Below, one piece after another: positions 36,599 to 46,043 of a stretch of 64,000 nt of DNA (the first letter of the stretch is position 1; every line of letters starts with the position of its first letter). The stretch is from Sipunculus nudus (lineage: Eukaryota > Annelida > Sipuncula > Golfingiida > Sipunculidae), in NCBI GenBank assembly GCA_026874595.1, contig CM049316.1, forward strand, positions 52,773,676-52,837,675, in the 5' to 3' direction. Position numbers and translations under genes: made by a program. The notes beneath the pieces are model-generated. The model was not told the DNA's origin and did not search any database. It saw nothing but the letters and a program-made list of their open reading frames with translations.

Positions 36599-37410
36599 AA
36601 ACAAGGGACCTGTGAGTCACGGCGCTCGGCTAAAATTGATTCTGAGAAATTGGTAGAAAATCCTAATGGTTGTATTGACTTTGCACTTAAATGGACTAAA
36701 TGAAAGATGCAGGAGCATGTCAGGATTACATATTTGTAAAGTAACAGTATATCAATAAGTGACTGAATACAGTAATATGCTTGTAAAATTGTAAATATAT
36801 ACCCACTGGGAACTTATGAAAACCTGTAAATTATAGAACAATGGATTTGAGTTCAAGTATAATAATACAAGTTTAATTTATAAACCGTAATAAAATTATG
36901 TAAAAAAATAAAATTTTCCATTTTCAAATGATCATATACTAAATGTGATAAGCATGTTAAAACAAGCCAATAAGGTATATTTTGTACAGTGTAATAAATG
37001 AAAAGTGTGGCCTGACACCATTTAGTTATGCAGTTAGGGGAGAATGGTGAAGGGCCTTAGCATTATATGAAAGGATACAACTATATTAACACAAAACAAT
37101 GTGTAAATGTAGTTAATAGTTATCAATAGTTATATGCCCATATGAGCTAAAAATTAAATCCCATGAAAATTTGCCCATTATTCCTGTCTGCCCAAAATTA
37201 CTGATTAAATGAGTGTAATAGAGTTTTCCTCAGCAAGGCGTAGCCAACTTTAAGAGATACAAATGAAATGCTACAAAATATTTATATCTTATTAAACCTT
37301 AAAATATGTTAATGAGCACCTTATGTTAGATCCTAATATTTTTTTCATATTTGAATATTAAAAAAAATAATTTATAATATAAATCTGCAATACTGATAAT
37401 AAATATAAGT
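36599..37410 (+). mobile_element. Family-E element E3, partial
   Basis: ACAAGGGACCTGTGAGTCACG and GCGCTCGGCTAAAA mark a decayed start; CCCACTGGGAACTTATGAAA, TAAGGTATATTTTGTACAGT and GAGCTAAAAATTAAATCCCA follow the E1 order (14202, 14355, 14530). No 3' hairpin. Confidence 0.5.
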
Positions 37411-37412
37411 TA

Positions 37413-37493
37413 GACTAGTGGCTCATAGGCCATGATGCTCAGCTAAATTCAAGACACCTTGAAAAATGGGTAACAAGACTCCCAGAAGTGCTA
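37413..37493 (+). mobile_element. Isolated B-type 5' end
   Basis: GACTAGTGGCTCATAGGCCA and GATGCTCAGCTAAATTCAAG match the start of B1; only about 80 bp remain before B4 begins. Confidence 0.5.
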
Positions 37494-39597
37494 ACCAAGT
37501 GACCCACGGGTCATGACGCTCTGCTGACTGGGAAGAGATTCGCAAAAGGAAATTTTATCATAAGAATGGTAGTATATACCCATTCAACTGAAGCATCAAA
37601 CAGATTAACCAACAAGCCAAGATTTAGTCTGTATTTATATATCTCAAAAATAGAGAAAAAATGTGTAAACTTCAAAAACTAGAATACGGGTAGCCGACAA
37701 GTGACTATGTGTATCCGCCAAAATCAGAGTGGAACTGGTGAAGTGAGGCTTGGATTGAGTGGCAAGGGGAAATAGAGTGAGGTATGTTGCATATTAGCAT
37801 GGATGTCTGCAGCCTAAATGTGTATGTAGCTTGTGCCACCTACCACAAATCCAGAAAGCTGTCCAAGTTGTATACATATGCAAAATTTTAGGCAGAAAAG
37901 TCAAACCACTACATGTATATGAGTGACATTATCCCATGGCAGACAAACAGACAGACGCTGTGCAAAAATGGTTGCAGGTGGCGCCACCAGTTTTGCGTAT
38001 GATAAAGAGCTATGTGAAATCTATACACATGCAAAATTTTGGTCCAATCGGTCAAATGGTTCCCGAGATATGAGCTTGGATGTGATCAACATGAACGTGA
38101 ATGTAGGTGGTGCCATCTGTCATAAAATCAAGAAAGCTATCCAGGATGTATACACATGACGAATTTCAGGTGAATTAGTCAATTCACTACAGAGATATTA
38201 GTGATTTTAACTCAAGGCAGATGAACAGATGGACACTGTGCAAACATGGTTACAGGTGGCGCCACCATTTTTTGTGTATGTTATAAAGCAATCCATTTGT
38301 ATAAATTTTATTTCCTGATCGGTCAAACGGTTCCCGAGATATGAGGGTTTATGTGTGGGAACAGACGCACAAATTGACGCTGGATAGAGAGGAAAGGTCA
38401 GGGGTCAACGCAAATTGGTTAGGCACTAGTTCACATGTGACCCGATAATTGGTGTAAGTTTCGGAAAAATCGGTCCATTATTCTCAGAGGAGCTCTCTGG
38501 AAACGAAAGTGGTGGCGACGGAGGAACCCGGTCAAAAACATAGTATCCGCAAAACTTCGTTTTGGTGGATACAAAAATACAGGTGGCTCCACCAGTCTGC
38601 AGAAACTAATAAAAACACTTAATGGTCAATATCCATGCAAAGAATCATGATGATCTCTGCATTAGTTGTTCAGATACTTCAGCTTTTGTATCAAATTGTC
38701 CATTATTCTGAGAGATACTTAGTCCTATAGCTTGAAGGATATGGGTAACAGAGACCTAATTTCAAGTTTCTACAGGCACTTTTCATGGGCCTCCTTGCAT
38801 GACAAGAATGAAGATTCTAGGTCAAGTTGTTGCAATTTGTACCCTGTTGACAGATAACCACATCTTTAAAGGTATAAAAAAAGAGAAAAAAATTCGTAAA
38901 AATTTGAAAAAAATAGAGGTGGCGCCACCAGTCTGCAGGAACTGATGGAACATCTCATGATCAATAAGTATGCCAAAAATAATGACCCTCAGTGATGTAG
39001 TTATTGAGATATTGAAGTTTTTGTATGAAATTTTTGACTACTCTGGGGGGTACTTTGGGGCCTCATAGCTTGAAGGATATGGGTAACAGAGACCTAATTT
39101 CTGGTTTCCATGGAGACTTTTTATAGGTCTCTCAGTGTGTTGAGAGTAAAGATTCTAGGTCGTTGTTACGATTTGTGCCACGTTAACAGATGACAGCATC
39201 CTCAAAGGTCTCAAAAATAGAGAAAAAAATTCGTAAAAAATAAAAAAATACAGGTGGCGCCACCAGTCTGCAGGAAGTGATGGAACATCTCATGATCAAT
39301 ATGTATGCCAAAAATCATGACCATCAGTCAAGTAGTTAATGAGATATTGAAGTTTTTGTATGAAATTTTTTACTTTTCTGGGGGGGTACTTTTGGGCCCC
39401 ATAGCTCGAAGGATATGGGTAACAGAGACCTAATTTCTAGTTTCCAAGAAGATTTTTCATGGACCTCTCAGAATCCCAAGTTACAAGGTTCTAGGTCCAG
39501 CGGTTCAATTTGTGCCTGGTTAACGGACAGACAGACAGACGACGGACAAAGAGTGATCGCTATAGCTCAGATGACTTTCAGTCAGCTGAGCTAAAAA
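37494..39597 (+). mobile_element. Family-B element B4 with nested C3
   Basis: Start AAGTGACCCACGGGTCATG, then CGCTCTGCTGACTGGGAAG. The first 180 bp and the nested C element at 37679-38577 match B2/C1 closely, including the exact insertion point. Only three core units follow (38578, 38925, 39250), against about eight in B2. The 29-nt 3' hairpin at 39564-39592 has 13-nt arms, TTC loop and one mismatch, followed by AAAAA: the cleanest B end in the window. Confidence 0.88.
37679..38577 (+). mobile_element. Family-C element C3 nested in B4
   Basis: CTAGAATACGGG start, TATCCGCCAAAATCAGAG subterminal repeat, half-units with GGTGGCGCCACC at 37977 and 38257, and the GTATCCGC/GTGGATAC hairpin near 38543-38572 followed by AAAAA. 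One two-part unit shorter than C1. Confidence 0.85.
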
Positions 39598-40395
39598 TCA
39601 TGCATTCTGTCAAAAGATCTTACATATAGGTTACAGTGACCTTATTCTACATCAAGCTGCTACCATTTATTACCATCTAACTAACAGAAAGTTATAATCA
39701 TGTTCTTTTACACAATTTGCAGAATATAGATCACAGTGACAATATTTCAGGTCTCCAAGAATTTTTTACAGGAACCTCCCTGGATTTTAATCAGTTTGGA
39801 AGTTTCAAGGTCCAACTGTAACCAATCATGTAAATCTGTCCTATAGAATACTCAAATCATGTTCTTTTTACATATCTTGCAGCATATACGTCCTCGTAAC
39901 CTAAGTTCAGGTTTCTGGGATGTACTGTTAAAAAATTCCAGGTCTAACAGTTTCAGTTTGTGCCCTATGAACAGCCAGATTGCTTCATATGGAGGTCTCA
40001 AAAACAGAGAAAAAATGTGTAAAAATTAAAAAAAAAAACAGGTGGCACCACCAGTCTGCAGGAACTGATGAAACACTCCATGACCAATATGCATGCAAAG
40101 AATCATGGCGATCAGTGCATTATTTAGATACTGGAGCTTTTGTATCAATTTTTTAATGATTCCGGGGGTACTATTGAGCCACATAGCTGAGAGGATATGG
40201 GTAACAGAGACATAATTTCAGGTTTCCAAGGAATTTTGCATGGACCCTCCTGGATGTTGAGTTAGAAAATTCTAGGTCCAACAGTTAAGATTTGTGCCCT
40301 GATAACGGACAACCATTTCTTTTGAAGGTCTCAAAAATAGAGAAAAAAATGAAAAAATACAGTAGACACCACCAGTCTGCACGAACTGAAATAGA
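39598..40395 (+). repeat. Degraded B core units
   Basis: Blocks such as ATTTCAGGTCTCCAAGAATT, CTGATGAAACACTCCATGAC and GGATATGGGTAACAGAGACA recur; about two and a half units without ends. Confidence 0.65.
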
Positions 40396-40399
40396 CAAT

Positions 40400-41444
40400 A
40401 CATTCATGAATAACAAGTTCTTCTAAAGTTTGAATAAAAGCTACAGTTTTTATCAAATCTTTCAAAAAAGATTATAAAAGATTAAGTCCTTATGTGTACA
40501 TGCTTGGAAATAATATTAACAGTGCTTACAGGAAAAAAAGTCCCAGGGTCAAAGTTGAGCAAATTTTAAGAAAATAAATTTGCTGTGATGTATTTCACTT
40601 GTGTTGGTGTCCATCCTATCCTGACTAATGCCATAATTTGCCTATACTGGAGGAACCGAGGCCATGGAGAACACCACCACAAAATCATTACCACTGACAA
40701 TGCCCAGGTTGGCCATATTGCTCATATGTAAAGAAGGGCGGGGGGGGGGGGGGGGGGTTCATTTCTGCTGTAAATTAACAGTGACATGGTTTTCTGAACA
40801 TTTAAATAAACCAACATTTCATAAACTGATTTCAAATTCATACTATGAAAGATTAACTCCATATGTATACTCCATATTAAAATTAGGCTGACACTTGTCA
40901 CAGGAACAAAATTTGCCATGGAGTGACATTGTAGTGACAAGTATAGTGCTTATAATAAATATGAGTGAGAAAAAATGAATAAAACATGAAAATTATAACA
41001 TTCATCTTGTTTATACAATATGTCCATGTAGGTGGGGAGGGGGAGGGGCAGAGGGGAACCTAGCAGCCCCAACTAACCATGGGGCCTACCCACTGACTGC
41101 ATCTACTCTATACAATACTTCTGTGTATATCAAGGTCTACTAAAGATTAAAAAACAACTACAATTTTTATCAATTTTTTTCAAGTTTCAGATTATAAAAG
41201 ATAAAATTCCTTATGTGAACATGCTGTGAAAATTATATTAAGTGCTTACAGGAAAAAAATGTGCCACTGTCAAAGTTAAAGCAAAATACAAGGTAGATTT
41301 TAAATTTATGCTAATACCTTAAAAATTTTACAAAATTCTGATATAATTTTTGGTATCCAATTAAAGCTTAATTAAATATAGTTATATGCATGAAAAAAGG
41401 CTCTCTAGCTTTAACAGTTACAATGTGAAGTGGGTTACCATATT
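40400..41444 (+). mobile_element. Family-E core, left part (E4)
   Basis: Two core units with AAAGATTAAGTCCTTATGTG (40480) and AAAGATAAAATTCCTTATGT (41200), a poly-G at 40740-40757 and a GTGGGGAGGGGGAGGGG stretch (about 41032-41048). The sequence stops at GTGAAGTGGGTTA, the edge of the TIR element at 41447. Confidence 0.55.
40740..40757 (+). repeat. Poly-G run, 18 bases
   Basis: The longest homopolymer in the window, in E4. Confidence 0.9.
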
Positions 41445-41505
41445 TTCTCAAATAATTCGGAATGAAAAAAATAATTACGTTCTTGGAATTAAGAAATAAA
41501 ACAAT

Positions 41506-43503
41506 AAACTAGATGTGTCAGAACGACACAAATGCCCCACTTGGGCAAATTAGAAACATTTGTTAAAATTTGTAAAATTTTTTAAGTTCAGGAGGTGTTG
41601 TATGGTCAAAAGTAGGTCAAAAAGGGCAAAATGCAAACTTGATCCGTAAAGGGTCATTATCAAGCAACACACCAAAAATCAGGCCAGTATCTGCAGGCAC
41701 TGTGAAAAAAAGTCCATACATATGCATTTTTCATAAAAATTTCTGTCTTTCATGAAATTTTCTATGTATAGGATCTGTCAAATAGGACAACTGGGATGAA
41801 ACGCGAACTCGATCTGTGAGTGGTCATTATACGCCCACAGGCCAAACATTAGGCTGGCCAGTATCTGTAAGCATTGCATTGCGAAACTAGAATATTAGCA
41901 AAAGCTGATAATCAGTTATAAATTTTAATTGGAGAGGTATGTACCATGTTTCATAACAATCCACCAAATGCTTCCTGAGAAATAAGCTTCTAAGTTTTTT
42001 CTATACTAAGCTCTGTGACCTTGAAAAGTAGGTCAAGATCACCCATCTTTGACTTGACCAACATTTTGTAAATATCATGCAACAGCACTGAAGAAATGAA
42101 GTTCCTGTGTTGAATACCTTTGGAGATATCCTGCACAAAAGGCAAAAATTGAAAAATCCGATAAAAATTCATTAAAAAATCAGAAATTGAAGGTGGTGCC
42201 ACCAAAATTGTGCAGCACGCACAGACCATCATTCCAAATGATCATAGAAAGTTTGGTGAAAATCCACACAATGGTTCCTGAGAAATAAGCTTCTGAGTAT
42301 TTCTGTATAATCAGCTCTAAAACAAAGAAAAATAGGTCAAGGTCACTCATCTTTGCACTTGACCAAGATTTTGTTGATATACATCTTCACTGATGAAATA
42401 TAATTCAAACGGTGAATCCTTTAAGAGATATCCTGCTCACAAGGCCAAAATTGAAAAATCCGATAAAAATTGATTAAAAAATCAGAAACTGCAGGTGGCG
42501 CCACCAAAATCTTGCAGCACGTACAGACCATCAGTCTCAAGGATCATAGTAAGTTTTGTGAAAATCCACACAATGGTTCCTTAGATATAAGCTTCAGATG
42601 GTTTTTCTATAATCAGCTCTAAAACTTCAAAAAATGGTCAAGGTTACCTATCTTCGAACTTGACTGAGATTTTATCGATATACGTATTCACTGATGAAAT
42701 AAAATTCCAATGGTGAATCCTTTTAGAGATATCCCGCTCACAACGTAAAAGTTAACAGACACAGGACGGACGCAGGACGGACAGCTAGATGGACGGACAG
42801 ACAGACAGCTTGGGTGACGACAATAGCCCATCAGCCTATGAGCTGAGGGCTAAAAACGGCTGTACATGTACATTTGTCATGAAAATTTATATTTTTCATG
42901 AAATTTTCTATGTTTAGGAGCCGTAAAACAATAAAAAGTAGGTCAACCGGGACGAAACGCCAACTCGATCTGTAACTGGTCATTATCTGCCTACACATAA
43001 AAAATCAGGGCGGTATCTGCAGGCATTGCGGAAAAAAGTCTGTACATATGCATTTGTTATGAAAATTTCTATTTTTCATGAAACTTTTGATGTTTAGGAG
43101 CAGTCAAATGGTCAAAAGTAGGTCAACTGGGACAAAACAAAAAACTTAAATTGTAATGGGTCATTATCTGCCCACACACCAAAAATCAGGCCCGTATCTG
43201 CAGGCACTGCGAAAAAAAGTCCGTACATGTGCACTTGTCATGAAAATTTCTATTTTTTATGAAATTTTCCATGTTAGGGCACTGTCAAACGGTCAAAAGT
43301 AGGTCAACTGGGACAAAAATGTGAACTCGATCTGTAACTGGTCATTATCTGCCAACACACAAAAAATCAGGCCAATATCTGCAGGCATTGCGAAAAAATG
43401 TCCGTACAACTGTTTGATTTTGGAATGACGGAATGACGGAAGGACAGAATGACAGACATGGGTAAAACTATATGCCCCCGCCACAAAGTGGCCGGGCCAT
43501 AAA
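41506..43503 (+). mobile_element. Family-A element A4 with nested D2 and inverted terminal hairpin
   Basis: Start AAACTAGATGTGTC, 5' palindrome GTGTCA-GAA-CGACAC, degraded subterminal repeat. Core units before and after the nested D2 (41886-42856) carry the A landmarks. The tail GACGGAATGACGGAAGGAC precedes a 29-nt hairpin at 43472-43500 that reads GCCCCCGCCAC-AAAG-TGGCCGGG, which is the reverse complement of the hairpin in A1 and A3, then AAAA. See findings. Confidence 0.85.
41886..42856 (+). mobile_element. Family-D element D2 nested in A4
   Basis: Complete copy. Starts AAACTAGAATATTAGC with an 11-bp palindrome CTGATAATCAG, three core units (landmarks AGGTCAAGGTCACTCAT at 42333, GGTGGCGCCACCAAAAT at 42493, GATATACATCTTCACTGATG), ACGGACGCAGGACGGACAGC tract, and the hairpin AGCCCATCAGC/GCTGAGGGCT (about 42823-42850) before TAAAAA. 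Confidence 0.8.
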
Positions 43504-44970
43504 ATGAGTAAATATAGTTTTGCTGACGCATGGACCATCGATGTCGTTTCATAGATGGGCCATAATGCCAGAAGTTTAAATATCTACCTTATATAAGACC
43601 AAGGTGCCAATATTTGTCACATTTGTTTGATCAAACCCATTTCTGTAGTTCTTTTTTCCCCCTCATATAATCTTTAAATACGAGATTCGCCTTGAAAACT
43701 TTCATTTTTGTTGTTTTATAATGGTACATTATATAGACGGGTCTCACATTTAGGCCGCCATACTTGACAGTAGACTTCCGATCAGCTGTTAAGGCCACAT
43801 GGAGTAAATTTTATAAGGGATTTTGCTTAAACTTTATAAATATTTTTGTGCCTATCATATACTAAATTACTATATGCAAGGACCAAATCGAAGTTTATTT
43901 TGAAATGAGGTGAAATTCCTGAACTGCTCAAGGTAGTGCAGCGAGGGCCGCTTCCCGGAGTTGCGGTCTGAGCGGTGAAGCGTTAATTGCTTGTGTAAAA
44001 AAGACCGCTGATGCGAGAGACAACATCCCTTTGATAATTTAATACATAGGAAAAACCGCAGGGGTGCAAGGCTCCCATCACAATCCTTTGATCCTTTAGT
44101 ACGCTAGATCAAAACACACCTAAACCAAATGAGTGACTGTTACAAACTCCACATGAATGGTTAGACAATGTTAATTGTGACAAAAAGAACAAAATCAATT
44201 AACAATAACACAATTTAATGAAATGAAGAACAACAAATTATATAAAAGATTTATTTCACATGTCAGAAATAAGAGTAATTTGTTATGTGTGGCTCCATTT
44301 GACCACAGGTAACGCACACTGAGGTCGCGTGACTTGGGAATTCCCAATAAAATCTGCATACATTAAACTCATTGGCAGCATAGTTATATCACTTGCAATT
44401 GGAATAAAACTGGCACTTTGGAGGAGATGACATCGTATGGATAGGTATACTGAATTATAAAAGGTAAGTTTTCTGCCCACATTTTGAGACTGTCAATAAT
44501 TATATATTTATAAATCATAGTAAAGGGCAATATGGGAGGGCAAAACAGTCAATTGTCAACAGGTGCTGCGAATGTTTTACGCGAGGCGATAATTTGCAGT
44601 AATGGGTCATCCACGGCCCTGTTAGAGCCTAATTAGGCCTTGGATCGTTTATTTAAGTTGCATTTTTTTTTAATGTTGGGATGCTACTCAGACATATGAA
44701 AACCATTTTTTGAGCAAAATATATATTTTTAATAGTCACCCTAGTACTACATTCATATCAGTAATGGCGATTCCTTTGATAACACTGAAAAAGGTGCCAA
44801 GTTCTTGTTGTTCCATTCAATGTGGTCATGTCATAACAAGGCAAGATGACGACCGGCACAAAACCACCAGTCTGACAGCTGAGCTCCGAGGTTTGTTCTT
44901 TCTAAATTATATAGTTAAAAAAAAATAATTAAGATTTTCAGAAAACTACATTTACGAATTAAAACATGAT
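43504..44970. other. Non-coding interior of the TIR element
   Basis: No open frame of note and no repeat family recognised. GC-richer patches at 43920-43990 and 44560-44640. Confidence 0.45.
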
Positions 44971-45000
44971 CCGAATTATTTGAGAAAATACAGTAATACC

Positions 45001-45230
45001 TTAACTGATGTTTTGACAATGTACAGCGGGCGGTATTTTATTTTTGACTTTTTTTTGGATGTTTCGATAAAAATGTCATATAATCAGGAAAAAGCATGAA
45101 AACAACAATTTTTTTTCTAAACACTACATAAATTGTATTATTTATCTTCTTGAAAGATGAAAAATCAAAATAAAAATTTTTGATGCGGGGGGTTAAAATT
45201 GACGCGGGCTGTGCCTGAGAACCATACCTT
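45001..45230 (+). mobile_element. MITE-2 copy lacking its left end
   Basis: Matches the right part of the MITE at 52563-52878: TTGTATTATTTATCTTCTTG, AAAATCAAAATAAAAATTTT, GGGTTAAAATTGACGCGGG and CTGAGAACCATACCTTTT. The left terminal repeat is missing. Confidence 0.7.
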
Positions 45231-45608
45231 TTATTTTTTTTGGCCTAACTTCTAAAACTTTACGCAATATTGACCTAATTTTTAGGTATGTACATAGGAA
45301 ATATATTTGGAAAAATTGCTTAATATAAACAAAACAACACCAGTGGTTTTTTTAATATTAGGTACTCTTGAAGCGTAACTATAGGTTTTTACTAGAAAAT
45401 GGAGGTTTTTCTTAATTTCTCGAAGGAACCAAGTCCCAGTGACCAAGTCTCAGGTTTGGTATGAAAACTTCTAACTCTATGTCAAACTTTGGATTTGTAG
45501 ATCTAAAGGTTTCAAAACATGCCCAGTTAATGGACGTCCAGTAGTCTTGACGACAGACAAAGGACCATGAGTATAGCTCAAATGACTTATAGTCAACCCA
45601 GCTAAAAA
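45231..45608 (+). mobile_element. Family-E 3' part with hairpin (E4 continued)
   Basis: TACATAGGAAATATATTTGG, GTGGTTTTTTTAATATTAGG and CTTTGGATTTGTAGATCTAA parallel E1 at 15835-16065. It ends GACGACAGACAAAGGACCAT and a decayed B/E hairpin (about 45573-45601) before AAAAA. Confidence 0.6.
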
Positions 45609-46035
45609 TGAATCAATCATAGAAAATCAAAACATTCATCTTGTCTATGCAACCTGTCAAAGGGGGGGGGGGGGAGCAGATCTTATTTTTAGCATAAATT
45701 AAATCTTGATTAATCTCTAGCTTAAAAAGTTACCATGTTTAGTGAGAAAATATATTTCTTGCTGTTTTGAAAAGGTATCTAAAGTTTTGGTCCATAACAT
45801 CTGCAATTTATGCAATATTGACCTAATTTATGACAGGTGCATAGGAAAACAGAGGAATCTTTATGCCATATATGAACAAAAACAAACAAGTGGTTTTGAT
45901 ATTAGAAGTGTAACAACAAGCTTTTACTGACAAATGGAGATTTTCATTCATTTCTCAACAGAATGAAGATGCAGTGACCCAGTTTTGGTTTTGGTAGGTG
46001 AAATAAGGAACATCTAACTGTATGTCGAATTTTGG
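45609..46035 (+). mobile_element. Family-E core fragment E5
   Basis: Starts AATGAATCAATCATAGAAAA, then ATTCATCTTGTCTATGCAAC, a poly-G run and the usual E block TTAGTGAGAAAATATATTTC...TTTTGGATTCGTAGGTAT. The 68-bp satellite begins exactly in this last block. Confidence 0.6.
45662..45674 (+). repeat. Poly-G run, 13 bases
   Basis: G tract after GCAACCTGTCAAA in E5. Confidence 0.9.
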
Positions 46036-46043
46036 ATTCGTAG

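Larger units (their letters stand above)
41447..44993. mobile_element. Candidate TIR transposon (about 1.55 kb net) containing A4
   Basis: Left end after TA: CCATATTTTCTCAAATAATT then CGGA; the right end is its inverse, with TCCG then AATTATTTGAGAAAATACAG before TA (44994-44995). At least 22 of 24 positions match. Both flanks are E-type or E-associated sequence. Subtracting the family-A insertion (41506-43503) leaves about 1.55 kb without a transposase frame. Right interior 43504-44970 is otherwise non-repetitive. Confidence 0.6.

Noticed and set aside
43920-44000. tRNA-like GC-rich patch
   Set aside because: No B-box, acceptor stem or anticodon arm could be assembled. No tRNA or rRNA gene was found anywhere in the window.
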